Source of the DNA: JAEXNA01 sp050486105
Lineage (GTDB): Bacteria; Vulcanimicrobiota; Xenobia; Xenobiales; JADMJV01
Length of the DNA: 50,043 bases
Reading direction: 5' to 3'
NCBI GenBank assembly: GCA_050486105.1
Contig: JBJHCR010000006.1
Coordinates: forward strand, 1 to 50,043
Both the position numbers and the translations under genes were made by a program. A model generated the notes under the pieces. It did no database searches, was not told where the DNA came from, and worked only from the letters and a program-made list of their open reading frames with translations. Shown here piece after piece: positions 7,491 through 15,695 of this stretch. The stretch's first letter is position 1. Each line of letters opens with the position of its first letter.

Positions 7491-8976
7491 CTCACAGGCA
7501 AACTCTGCTCCCAACTTTATTTCCAGAATGGGGCGACGAGCCTGCCTGCAGTCCGAGGCGGACTATGGACGGCCTCGGAGGCCCGCCCACTCTAAGCGGG
7601 ACCCCGTCCTGGCTGGAGCCCCTCCTGGCTGGCCTAGAAGTCAAGCCTGGTCGAACTTTCACCAGGACCTGGCGAGCAGCGGGGATCGACCCATTCTGTT
7701 TGGACTGGAACCCCAGGACCTTAAGGAGGTTGCCGGATGGACGATCTCTTTAATCGGGCGCCAACCGCTTTTTGAAGCAGGGCCATCGTGCACTTCAAGC
7801 CTGTCAGGCGAGACGCAACCCCACAGCCAGAGATACTTGAGACGGCAAGCCCGGAGAACCGCGAGAAAAGGAGTGAGCACGGCCAGAATCTCGGCTGAGG
7901 CCGTTTGGATTCTTCGGGAGGAAGGCGCCTTCGACCACCTGCTCTGGCAGCGCTGGCTGGGCCAAGTCCTCCCGGAATTCTCCTTCCTAGTAGCCCTGGA
8001 CTGGACCGCAAACTTGGCTCATCGCCGTTTCTTCTTAAGTAGAAATGAGAGCGGCGAGATCCTAGCACTCACCTTGCTCTTGAAGTGTGATCGAGGGTGG
8101 CTTCTCGAACATCAACTGCTATCTCAGAGCGCTCCCAACGGTACCACCGAACAGGTCCTTTGTTATCTCCTCAGTGAAGATCTCGAGGCCGGCGAGTGGT
8201 TGAGCTTAGGATTGACCCCTCTGATCGATGATATTCAGGATGATCCTGGTGTTTCCCAAACCCTCCTGGCTCCTATACCGAGAATATTGCGCAAAGCGCT
8301 GTTCCAATGCTGGGAACCTCTTTATGGCTTCCAGAGACTGGCCACCTTTCGGGGGAAACTCGAGCCTCAACTGTGGGAACCCGTCTACTGGGCCCATCCC
8401 CCACAGACCCCGAGACTCATAGCCATCTGGAATGTCCTGCGGACCTTTGCCGGTGGGAGTCTCTTGGCTTTCACCGCCCGCTTCATCCTCAAAGGGGCGC
8501 AAAAAAGCTCATTGAGATTCAGCCTTGGCCTACTAAAGGGTATCAATCTTTTCTTCCTGCTTAGCTTGCTGTTGTGGGTTCCTATCCTCATGCATCTGGA
8601 TAGTCCAACTTTGTTCGGACATCCCCAAGGGGCGAAGGTCTGGGCTTGCTACGATCTGCTACTGATTCTAGGTTTTGCTTGGCATCATAAATGCCTCACC
8701 TCCGCCAGGACAGACCAGCATGGGGTGTTTCGCTCCCTCCTCATTGGGCTGGTTTTCGCCGATGCGGCCCTGTCCTGGTTCGGTACCCTGTGGCTCTTCG
8801 GAGGTTTGCCTGCTGACCTCTGGCAGGCTGCGTTTCTCGGGGCCATCAACTCCGCTCCCATCCTAGGTCTATTGTTTCTCTGTATCTGCCAGATAAGACC
8901 CGGGCATTCAACGACCAGAGGGAGTTCCTTCAGCTTGAAGGGAGGAGGAATGAGTCAAGAAACTTCTTCGAGGTAG
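7468..8976 (+). CDS. DUF2156 (lysyl-phosphatidylglycerol synthase C-terminal-like) membrane protein
   Basis: 502 aa. The first 310 residues resemble the soluble aminoacyl-transferase-like domain of MprF-type proteins (DUF2156, GNAT-like fold): ILFGLEPQDL, a basic YLRRQARRTARKGV block that in the family contacts tRNA or phosphate, and the closing EPLYGFQRLATFRGK then WEPVYW. The rest carries about five hydrophobic segments (LLKGINLFFLLSLLLWVPIL and others). In MprF the membrane part comes first; here it follows, so this is a rearranged architecture and the lipid or other acceptor is unknown. The start overlaps the PilZ stop by 23 nt (ATGATG with AGG just upstream); ATG 7528 is an alternative. 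Confidence 0.8.
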   Translation: MMHTEISDSQANSAPNFISRMGRRACLQSEADYGRPRRPAHSKRDPVLAGAPPGWPRSQAWSNFHQDLASSGDRPILFGLEPQDLKEVAGWTISLIGRQPLFEAGPSCTSSLSGETQPHSQRYLRRQARRTARKGVSTARISAEAVWILREEGAFDHLLWQRWLGQVLPEFSFLVALDWTANLAHRRFFLSRNESGEILALTLLLKCDRGWLLEHQLLSQSAPNGTTEQVLCYLLSEDLEAGEWLSLGLTPLIDDIQDDPGVSQTLLAPIPRILRKALFQCWEPLYGFQRLATFRGKLEPQLWEPVYWAHPPQTPRLIAIWNVLRTFAGGSLLAFTARFILKGAQKSSLRFSLGLLKGINLFFLLSLLLWVPILMHLDSPTLFGHPQGAKVWACYDLLLILGFAWHHKCLTSARTDQHGVFRSLLIGLVFADAALSWFGTLWLFGGLPADLWQAAFLGAINSAPILGLLFLCICQIRPGHSTTRGSSFSLKGGGMSQETSSR

Positions 8977-8992
8977 GAGGTCTTCGAAAGCT

Positions 8993-9352
8993 ATGTCCTA
9001 TCGAATTCTGCTTCTTGCAGCCGCCTTATTGGGAGTCCTCGGTACCTCACCCGGTATTGAGGCCCAGATGCTCTTAGCATCAGGGGAGTATCGAATCGTG
9101 GGTCTTGACTCTCAACACCAGCGAGTGAGCGTGGCGCTCATTGAAGCAAACCCTGATAAACATCAGAATTGGATCTACTTGACGGCTACCACCAATATTG
9201 TCAAACGACACAGCAGTGGCGACGGATGGTTCAGAGATGAGAAGCTGTCATACGACGGTTTTTTCAACTCGGCACGGCCCGGAGACAAACTCCGGGTCGA
9301 AGGAGGACGGCGTTGGGACGGAGGCATCACAGCCCGCAAGATATGGATGTGA
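8993..9352 (+). CDS. Small secreted protein, possible DUF5666-like OB-type fold
   Basis: 119 aa. N-terminal signal peptide (MSYRILLLAAALLGVLG, probable cleavage after IEA). The mature part, about 95 residues, is rich in beta-prone segments and ends GDKLRVEGGRRWDGGITARKI, reminiscent of the DUF5666 ending in which a GDxVxVxG strand is followed by a residue-promoting xAxxI strand. No catalytic motif is visible. AGGAGG lies 12 nt upstream of the ATG. Last gene of the glyA unit, followed by a terminator. Family assignment is tentative. Confidence 0.7.
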   Translation: MSYRILLLAAALLGVLGTSPGIEAQMLLASGEYRIVGLDSQHQRVSVALIEANPDKHQNWIYLTATTNIVKRHSSGDGWFRDEKLSYDGFFNSARPGDKLRVEGGRRWDGGITARKIWM

Positions 9353-9378
9353 GCTCCTTCCAACCTAGGTTGGGTCAC

Positions 9379-9403
9379 GAGCGGCTTCGGCCGCTCTTTT
9401 TTT
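9379..9403 (+). terminator. Rho-independent terminator with UUCG tetraloop
   Basis: GAGCGGC-TTCG-GCCGCTC, a perfect 7-bp stem, followed by seven T. A 14-bp perfect palindrome (CCAACCTAGGTTGG, 9360-9373) sits just before it. Ends the glyA unit and separates it from the acylation operon. Confidence 0.95.
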
Positions 9404-9527
9404 GCTATGCTGGACAAGAATGGGGAACCTTAGCGACCAACGAAACGAGGAAGAATAAGCCGAAGAAGTACGGCGGAAATGAGTCTTTGAACTGACCTTG
9501 GACGCGAACTACCCCAAAGCAGTGAAA

Positions 9528-11423
9528 ATGGGATACCGACCCGAAATCGATGGTCTCAGGGCACTCGCTGTGCTTCTGGTCTTGGCCTATCACGCTCAAT
9601 TGGGCTTCCCGGGTGGTTATGTAGGGGTCGATGTCTTTTTTGTGATCTCCGGCTACTTGATCACCCGCCTATTGATGAAAGAACTCCGCGAAGGCACCTT
9701 CTCCTACCTGGGTTTCTGGCTCAGAAGATTCAGAAGGCTGGTGCCTGCTGCGGCTCTCTTTAGCACCTTTATGGCTGTGAGCGGCTACCTTCTGTTGTTA
9801 CCCGATGAACTCGAGAGCCTAGGGGGCGCTCTCATGGCCCAGCCTTTACTTTGTGCCAATGTCTACTTCAGCATGGTCATCGAGGATGGCTATTTTGGCA
9901 CCTCACCTGAAACCCAACCCATGTTGCACACTTGGTCACTAGGCCTAGAGGAGCAATTCTACCTCTTATACCCCCTCTTGCTACTTTTTCTGTGGAAGGC
10001 CAAACCCTTAAGGGAACGACTGCCAGCTTGCCTGGGTGTGCTGCTCGTCCTCTCTCTCGTCTTGACCGCCGTTCTCAGCGTGGGCTATCCCATTTTCACT
10101 TTTTTCAATCTCCCGACCAGAGCCTGGGAACTCCTCTTGGGGGCCCTTCTCGCCTTTTTTCCTAGAATCATCACTCTGCACACCTCGTTGGCTGAAGTCT
10201 TAGGCTGGCTCGGATTGGGGCTGATCCTGTTTTCTGCGGTCATTTTTGGAGATGGACGAACCCTCCCAGGAACAGCTATGCTTCTCCCTTGCCTCGGGGC
10301 TGCGCTGTTTATCTTCATCAACGAGAAGCCCACAAGTTCGGGTCGATTTATGAGCACAAAACCCGTGGTCTGGATTGGTCTAATCTCCTATTCACTCTAT
10401 CTGTGGCACTGGCCAATCATCGCTTATGCCGACTACTTCTCACTCCTGACCCACCTGCCAGCCAAGCTGGCCTTCGCAGCCCTAAGCTTCCTCCCAGCCT
10501 ATCTTTCTTTTCGCTATATTGAGTCGCCAATTCGCAAGAAAACCTTCTTACCAGTCACTAAAGATTTACTGACCCTGACGGTTCTCTATGCAGCCTTGTC
10601 CCTGGCCGTCGGAGGCTACTTCTTCTTCAATAAAGGCCTCCCGCAAAACTGGTCTAAGGCCGCTCTTCTCTTCGCCCGCACCGGTCAACTCCCGTATGAA
10701 TTCGCTCTCCCAAGAATTGACTTAACCAAAGAGCTTCCCCCCGTGGTCACCGTGGGGTCGCTCGACGCCCAGGCGCCAAGCTTCCTGGTTTGGGGCGACA
10801 GCCATGCCCAATCTTCTCTGCCCCTCTTCGAGCAACTGGGTCAAGCCTACCAACAAAAAGGGCTCGCCTTGGTACTTCAGAACACGCCCGCGCTGGCATC
10901 CTGGCCTGAGGGGACCAAACAAGAGCACCAGCAATGGCTCAACGGAGCCTTGGAGTTGGTGAGAACTCACGACATCAAAAGGGTATTCTTAGTCTCACGC
11001 TGGGCCGATCATACAAGCCCTAATTTTGGACAGGATCTCAAGACCACCATAGAAGCCCTCCAAGCCGAAGGCTGCAGAGTCGTCTTTGTCACTGCGGTCC
11101 CAGAACAAAGGGGTGCTGCTCCGAGACAATTAGCGCTTTCGACTCGCTATCCAATCCTGAGTACGGCTCGCGTCTCAGAAGAGGAATACCGCCTACAGCA
11201 ACAGGAAGTCACGAAAGCCTTGACAGCTCTGTCAGCCGTGGAGGACTCAGCATTTGAGGTCGTCGATATCGGCCCCATCACCTTGGACTGGGGCTTGACC
11301 ATCGATGATGAGCCGCTCTATATCGATACCCACCACCTGACCGAGAAAGGAGCCATCTTGCTCAGGCCAGTCTTCGAGCATATTTTCAGACAAGAGAAAC
11401 AGGAGGATAGGAACTCCCAATGA
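9528..11423 (+). CDS. OafA/YrhL-type membrane acyltransferase fused to an SGNH domain
   Basis: About 631 aa. Acyltransferase-3 family proteins O-acetylate surface sugars. The N-terminal half has about ten hydrophobic helices with the family signatures YRPEIDGLRALAVL, YHAQLGFPGGYVGVDVFFVISGY and WHWPII. The periplasmic C-terminal half is an SGNH hydrolase domain: GDSHA near residue 423 supplies the nucleophile Ser, and DTHHLT near residue 599 supplies Asp/His. Start set at ATG 9528 because the family normally begins just before YRPEIDG; the frame is open to a TTG at 9498. First gene of the acylation operon; its stop overlaps the FkbH ATG (ATGA). Confidence 0.9.
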   Translation: MGYRPEIDGLRALAVLLVLAYHAQLGFPGGYVGVDVFFVISGYLITRLLMKELREGTFSYLGFWLRRFRRLVPAAALFSTFMAVSGYLLLLPDELESLGGALMAQPLLCANVYFSMVIEDGYFGTSPETQPMLHTWSLGLEEQFYLLYPLLLLFLWKAKPLRERLPACLGVLLVLSLVLTAVLSVGYPIFTFFNLPTRAWELLLGALLAFFPRIITLHTSLAEVLGWLGLGLILFSAVIFGDGRTLPGTAMLLPCLGAALFIFINEKPTSSGRFMSTKPVVWIGLISYSLYLWHWPIIAYADYFSLLTHLPAKLAFAALSFLPAYLSFRYIESPIRKKTFLPVTKDLLTLTVLYAALSLAVGGYFFFNKGLPQNWSKAALLFARTGQLPYEFALPRIDLTKELPPVVTVGSLDAQAPSFLVWGDSHAQSSLPLFEQLGQAYQQKGLALVLQNTPALASWPEGTKQEHQQWLNGALELVRTHDIKRVFLVSRWADHTSPNFGQDLKTTIEALQAEGCRVVFVTAVPEQRGAAPRQLALSTRYPILSTARVSEEEYRLQQQEVTKALTALSAVEDSAFEVVDIGPITLDWGLTIDDEPLYIDTHHLTEKGAILLRPVFEHIFRQEKQEDRNSQ

Positions 11424-13162
11424 GCGACGCCATCAAGGCTCCTAATCTCAGAAAACGGCTCAAGGAACTCAAAGCCTTGGAGCCAACCGAGGCGATGCAA
11501 GACTTGCGCAAGTTGCTTCCCCTGGCCACTGCTGCCGAGGACTTTGCCAAGATCGGCCGAGCAGTGAACGCTAGCCCTCTCGACCTCGCTTGGGGTCACC
11601 TATTGGGCCAATGTACCCTGGACTATCTGGCTCCTGTTCTGGCAGCAAGAACTCTCACCCTTGAAGCGCCCTTTAAGGTGGAGGCCGGTCCTTACGACCA
11701 GGTGCTGCAGTCCCTTGCCGGGTTATCGGGAACCTTCGTCGTGCTGATCCCTTGGAGAGAACGCCCCACACATTGGGAGCAGGAACTCGATTACTGGGCT
11801 TCGAGTTGGACCCAGGCCCGCCAGGCTGGTCTCAAAATCTTACAGGTGGGATTCGACTGGGTGTCCTTCGATGCTCAAGGGCACAGTTCTAATCCCGCCC
11901 AACTTGTGGAGCTCTTGAACTCGAACCTCAGGAGAGAACTCCCGACCGGGGCCTTCTTTCTTGACCTCCCTGCCGTCAGTGGACAGGTCGGCCGTCGGCA
12001 TTTCTATGACAGGCGAAGTTATTTTTGGACCAAGCAACCCTTCAGTCAACTCGGTTTGCTTCATCTGAGCGATCACATTTTGGCCGGTATCAGAGCACTC
12101 ACCACAGGCCCAAAAAAAGTGCTGGTCGTCGATCTCGACAACACTCTTTGGGGGGGAGAAGTCGGAGAAGTCGGGTGGCAGCACATTGGACTTTCAGGCC
12201 CCGAAGGGGAAGCCTTTCTGGCCTTTCAGCAGTTCTTAAAAGACTTGAGTGCTCGAGGAATTCTCCTGGCGGTGGCCTCGAAAAATGAAGAGTCCGTGGC
12301 TCGAGAAGCTTTCGAAAAGAACTCCAATTTACTCTTAAAGTGGACCGATTTTGTCGGACACCAGGTTCATTGGGAACCGAAGTCTCAGAGTTTGGTGACC
12401 TTGTCGGAGTCTCTGGGCCTCGGCCTAGAAAGCTTTGTCTTCTTCGACGACAACCCTCGAGAGCGGGCCGAGATCGCTCAAGTTCTCCCTCAGGTGTCGG
12501 TGGTCGATGTGTCTAACGACCCTTGCGATTACTTGGACAACTTGAGCCGCTGCCTGCTTTTTGAAACGGCCGAAATCACTCTTGAAGATCGGCAGCGCAC
12601 CGAGAGCTATCGCCAAGAAGCTCGTCGACAAGAAGCTCGACAAACTGTGGAGCAGTATCTAGACCATTTGGAGATGACGGCAGAAATCGCCACCGTAGGC
12701 GAAGCAACCTTTCAACGCAGCCTGCAGTTGCTAGCCAAGACCAACCAATTCAACCTCACCACTAAACGCCACGGCCTGGCTCAACTAGAAGATTTTCTGC
12801 GCACTTCTGGCTCCTACGTCAAGGTCCTCAAGCTTGAGGACCGATTTGGTGACCTGGGGCTCATCTCGCTCCTGATCGCGATCCCCAGAGATCGAGCTCT
12901 GGAAATCGACACCTGGCTTATGAGTTGCCGCGCTCTCCAGCGCACCGTAGAGTATTACTTTTTCAACGACTTGGTGAGATTCGCAGCTGAAAGCGGCTGC
13001 ACCCAGATTCGAGGACGCTATCTTCCCACTGCAAAGAACAAGCCGGTCTCAAAGCTTTTGGAACACTGCGGATTCAGCCCGTGCGAGGTTCACGGATGGA
13101 GCCTGGAGGTCGCCGACTTCAAGCCCCTGGAAACCTACGTTCAAGCCAAAGTCTCCCCTTGA
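11420..13162 (+). CDS. FkbH-like HAD-IIIC acyl (glyceryl) transferase/phosphatase
   Basis: 580 aa. Characterised FkbH-family enzymes take the glyceryl moiety of 1,3-bisphosphoglycerate and load it, dephosphorylated, onto an acyl carrier protein. Seen here: an N-terminal SGNH-like region (about 1-225), the HAD core with VVDLDNTLWGG near residue 236 (nucleophile/acid Asp pair) and FFDDNPRER, and a C-terminal GNAT-like region (about 420-560, TNQFNLTTKR and MSCRALQRTVE). It lies directly before an ACP gene, as FkbH genes do in methoxymalonate and tetronate pathways, but no dehydrogenases follow. That favours glyceryl itself, or a derivative, as the final group. Whether other acyl groups are used cannot be read from sequence. 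Confidence 0.92.
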   Translation: MSDAIKAPNLRKRLKELKALEPTEAMQDLRKLLPLATAAEDFAKIGRAVNASPLDLAWGHLLGQCTLDYLAPVLAARTLTLEAPFKVEAGPYDQVLQSLAGLSGTFVVLIPWRERPTHWEQELDYWASSWTQARQAGLKILQVGFDWVSFDAQGHSSNPAQLVELLNSNLRRELPTGAFFLDLPAVSGQVGRRHFYDRRSYFWTKQPFSQLGLLHLSDHILAGIRALTTGPKKVLVVDLDNTLWGGEVGEVGWQHIGLSGPEGEAFLAFQQFLKDLSARGILLAVASKNEESVAREAFEKNSNLLLKWTDFVGHQVHWEPKSQSLVTLSESLGLGLESFVFFDDNPRERAEIAQVLPQVSVVDVSNDPCDYLDNLSRCLLFETAEITLEDRQRTESYRQEARRQEARQTVEQYLDHLEMTAEIATVGEATFQRSLQLLAKTNQFNLTTKRHGLAQLEDFLRTSGSYVKVLKLEDRFGDLGLISLLIAIPRDRALEIDTWLMSCRALQRTVEYYFFNDLVRFAAESGCTQIRGRYLPTAKNKPVSKLLEHCGFSPCEVHGWSLEVADFKPLETYVQAKVSP

Positions 13163-13256
13163 CAGAGCACAACAATTGCCTGGTCGCACCATCAAGTGGG
13201 TTAAAGACAGGGCCAATAGGGGAGGAGACTCTTCTGAAATCCTGGAAGTTGCCGCT

Positions 13257-13496
13257 GTGCAAGACATCCTGAAAACCGTCGAAGAAATCATCCAAGACAT
13301 CCTTGATGACGATGACATCCTTCTGGCTCGTGAAACGACGGCGGCAGATGTCGAAGGTTGGGATTCCTTGGCTCACGTCAGCATCATCATGAAGATCGAG
13401 CAGCACTACAGTCTTCGATTCAGAGTCTCCGACGTGGCCGAACTCGAAAACGTCGGTCAACTCGTTGACCTCATTGAGCGCGTATCTCAAAAGTGA
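13257..13496 (+). CDS. Acyl carrier protein (DltC-like in role)
   Basis: 79 aa when started at GTG 13257 (GGAAG 8 nt upstream). The frame is open back to a TTG at 13176 but the extra residues do not resemble any ACP. Four-helix carrier signature: VEGWDSLAHVSIIMKIE with the phosphopantetheine-bearing Ser37, at the usual position. Acidic helix before it (EEIIQDILDDDD). It should receive the acyl group made by the neighbouring FkbH protein and present it to the membrane acyltransferase. Its stop overlaps the GTG of the methyltransferase. Confidence 0.9.
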   Translation: MQDILKTVEEIIQDILDDDDILLARETTAADVEGWDSLAHVSIIMKIEQHYSLRFRVSDVAELENVGQLVDLIERVSQK

Positions 13497-14407
13497 GCTC
13501 GGTTCGAGTCGAAAGCCTGTTGCGATGGTTCGATAGGCATTTGCCACAATTTTCTCCTGGACTCCTGGAGGCCAAAGAGGAAGACCCGATCCGTTTTGAG
13601 CGCCTTGGAAACCGATTCCTGAGTTGGGCCGAAGGGGTGCTCGGGGAGCAGACCCTCGAGATCGTGGCCCGATCCTACGCCAACTTCACCATGTCGGTGA
13701 ATCTCCACCAAGCCCGCTATGAACTGGCCGGACACTATCAAGCCAGCTCAACAGCCGAGTTCCAAAGCGACCTCTACGATCGACAAGAACGTATGGAAGA
13801 GTATCTTTGGGGAGTTTACTTGACCTTCTTCCTGTGGCCCCACCATCTTCGTCTGGCACGCTTCTTTGAAGAAAGGTATCTGCCTCGAATCACCCCAGGA
13901 AGCCGCATTCTTGAACTCGCATTTGGCCACGGGGGTTGGGGCCAGTGGGCTCTGACGGAAACCGAGAATACCACCTTGACGGGGGTGGATATTTCCGAGA
14001 GTTCCGTTGAGATAGCGAGAGCTCTGGCCCACTCGTCGAAGCTGGCTCCCAGAACCGAGTATCGTCAAGGTGATGCCTTGAGTCTGGCCGAGAAGCCCAG
14101 TTTTGATCAGGCAATCTGTGGTTTTGTCATCGAACATCTCGAGCAGCCACATCTCCTCTATGAAGCCCTGGCCAGCCATCTCAGGCCGGGCGGAATACTG
14201 TTCCTCACCGGGGCTCTCACCGCAGCCCAGGAGGATCATATTTTTGAGTTTGTGCGAGAATCTGAACTGGTCACAATGGCTGAAGTGGCCGGATTTCGGG
14301 CCCTGGAGACCGTCTCTGAGGGCCCCAGCCGCACCCTCCCCAAAGCCAAATATCTCCCACGCTCCATGGCTCTCATTCTTCAGCGGCGTCGAGGCCCTCA
14401 TTGGTAG
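13493..14407 (+). CDS. Class I SAM-dependent methyltransferase
   Basis: 304 aa, GTG start overlapping the ACP stop (GTGA). The N-terminal 120 residues are a helical region without a recognised family. The Rossmann methyltransferase core follows: motif I ILELAFGHGGWG near residue 138, VDISESSVEIARA, the QGDA acidic-loop motif, and FVIEHLEQPH, typical of Methyltransf_11/25 proteins. By position between ACP and MBOAT it probably methylates the carrier-bound acyl group or the acceptor glycan. FkbG, in the FK520 pathway, is an O-methyltransferase acting on ACP-bound substrate, which makes this plausible but unproven. Confidence 0.85.
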   Translation: MSSVRVESLLRWFDRHLPQFSPGLLEAKEEDPIRFERLGNRFLSWAEGVLGEQTLEIVARSYANFTMSVNLHQARYELAGHYQASSTAEFQSDLYDRQERMEEYLWGVYLTFFLWPHHLRLARFFEERYLPRITPGSRILELAFGHGGWGQWALTETENTTLTGVDISESSVEIARALAHSSKLAPRTEYRQGDALSLAEKPSFDQAICGFVIEHLEQPHLLYEALASHLRPGGILFLTGALTAAQEDHIFEFVRESELVTMAEVAGFRALETVSEGPSRTLPKAKYLPRSMALILQRRRGPHW

Positions 14408-14420
14408 ACACTCCTAAGAA

Positions 14421-15584
14421 ATGTCGGTAGATCTTGCGACTGCTCCCTTTTGGCTTACCCTGACGCTCAGCTATCTGCTGCTCACGCCCATTACTTCAGG
14501 CTCGGCCCGACAGACTGTCTTCTGCTTAGTGAACCTCACCTTTGTGGGTGTCATTCTGGGCCCGGAACTCTTCTTGGCAGTCCTCGTTTTCCTCGTCTCG
14601 GCCTTGGCCCTGGTCAGAGCCCTCAAGCCTCCTCATCGAGAAGCTTCTCTGGTTGTCCTCTCAGTTTCCCTGCTTGGTCTATTCTTGCTCACTAAGAGAG
14701 TCGACTGGGCCATAGCACTCACCATCGGTACGCTGGGAGTAGCCTTCTCGGCCATAGGCTATTCGTATCTGCTGCTGAGACTAGCCTATCTCATCAAGAC
14801 CGTGTGGGAAGAGAGAACCCCACCTCCAGGGTTCTCAGAATTCATCAACTACCTCATTCCTTTCCACATGCTGGCGGCCGGACCGATTCAGACTTATGAA
14901 GAGTTTAGAGCCTCTGATCTTGGGTCCACCAACAGAGAGGACCTGGTCATTGGAGTGGAGCGGATCTCAACAGGATTGTTCAAGAAGTTTGTCTTGGCCG
15001 AAAGCCTAAGGCTCATTTTCTTCACCGACTACCAGCACCCTGATGCTTGGTACCTCTTCTTGGAACTCCAGATCAGTTATCTATGGCTCTTTCTCGACTT
15101 CTCAGGATACAGCGACATCGCCGTAGGAGTCGGACGAATCCTTGGGTTTCGAGTGCCGGAAAACTTCAACAATCCTCTCTTGGCAAGAAATCTCATCGAC
15201 TTCTGGCAGCGTTGGCACATCACTTTGTCGGACTTCATCAAAACAGAAATCTTCATGCCTGTGCAGTTTTGGTTGATGAGAAACCGGATCCCGGAGAGAC
15301 CGCTCTTAGCCGCGTTGATCTCCTTCAACTTGGCCTTCGTACTTTGCGGGTTATGGCATGGAATCAGTCTCCGATTTGCGCTCTGGGGTTTGTTCCACGG
15401 AATCGGCCTGACAGTCTGTCGAGCCTACCAAAGTTGGTTAACTCAGCGGATCGGACGCAAACGTCAGAAAGCCCTCAATAAGAATCCCTGGCTCAAGGCC
15501 CTGAGCGTCCTGCTAACTTTTGAATTTGTGGCTTTTTCCTGGTTTTTTGCTATAGGCCCGATAGAAATGCTTTGGGAGAGATAG
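14421..15584 (+). CDS. MBOAT-family membrane O-acyltransferase (DltB/AlgI-like)
   Basis: 387 aa, about ten hydrophobic segments. MBOAT hallmarks: LAAGPIQTYEEF, DFSGYSDIAVGVGRILGF, ENFNNPLLARNLIDFWQRWH, and the catalytic His in CGLWHG (about residue 312) followed by FALWGLFHG. DltB and AlgI proteins move an acyl group from a cytoplasmic donor through the membrane. The ACP, microprotein and SGNH neighbours favour the DltB mode, with an ACP donor. Short for AlgI (about 450-520 aa) but close to DltB. 13 nt after the methyltransferase. The microprotein's ribosome binding site overlaps its stop codon. Confidence 0.93.
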   Translation: MSVDLATAPFWLTLTLSYLLLTPITSGSARQTVFCLVNLTFVGVILGPELFLAVLVFLVSALALVRALKPPHREASLVVLSVSLLGLFLLTKRVDWAIALTIGTLGVAFSAIGYSYLLLRLAYLIKTVWEERTPPPGFSEFINYLIPFHMLAAGPIQTYEEFRASDLGSTNREDLVIGVERISTGLFKKFVLAESLRLIFFTDYQHPDAWYLFLELQISYLWLFLDFSGYSDIAVGVGRILGFRVPENFNNPLLARNLIDFWQRWHITLSDFIKTEIFMPVQFWLMRNRIPERPLLAALISFNLAFVLCGLWHGISLRFALWGLFHGIGLTVCRAYQSWLTQRIGRKRQKALNKNPWLKALSVLLTFEFVAFSWFFAIGPIEMLWER

Positions 15585-15596
15585 GAGACTCAGACA

Positions 15597-15695
15597 ATGA
15601 AGATATTCCTCAGGTTGATTTTGGTGGCTATGAAATTGGCCATCGCCATCCCTCTCATGACCCCAAATCAACCCTTCATCTATCAAGGTTTTTGA
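15597..15695 (+). CDS. DltX-like membrane microprotein with C-terminal FIYQGF
   Basis: 32 aa. ATG 15597 has AGGAG (15583-15587) 9 nt upstream. The stop TGA (15693-15695) overlaps the next ATG as TGATG, so both ends are translationally well placed. Residues 3-21 form one hydrophobic segment (IFLRLILVAM then LAIAIPLM) with two positive charges; the last seven residues are PFIYQGF. DltX, the small fifth protein of dlt operons, has the same layout: short N-terminus, one membrane helix, and an F-x-Y-x-x-F ending in which the Tyr is, as I recall published work, the acyl shuttle between DltB and DltD. Placement between MBOAT and SGNH genes matches. Too short for ordinary ORF calling. Confidence 0.8.
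   Translation: MKIFLRLILVAMKLAIAIPLMTPNQPFIYQGF

Noticed and set aside
13748..14401. 217-codon reverse open frame opposite the methyltransferase
   Set aside because: The plus-strand frame has clear methyltransferase motifs; the reverse frame has none.
15572..15694. Longer N-terminus for the SGNH/DltD-like protein
   Set aside because: Needs a TTG inside the MBOAT gene and covers the microprotein; the ATG at 15695 is coupled by TGATG and precedes the membrane helix.
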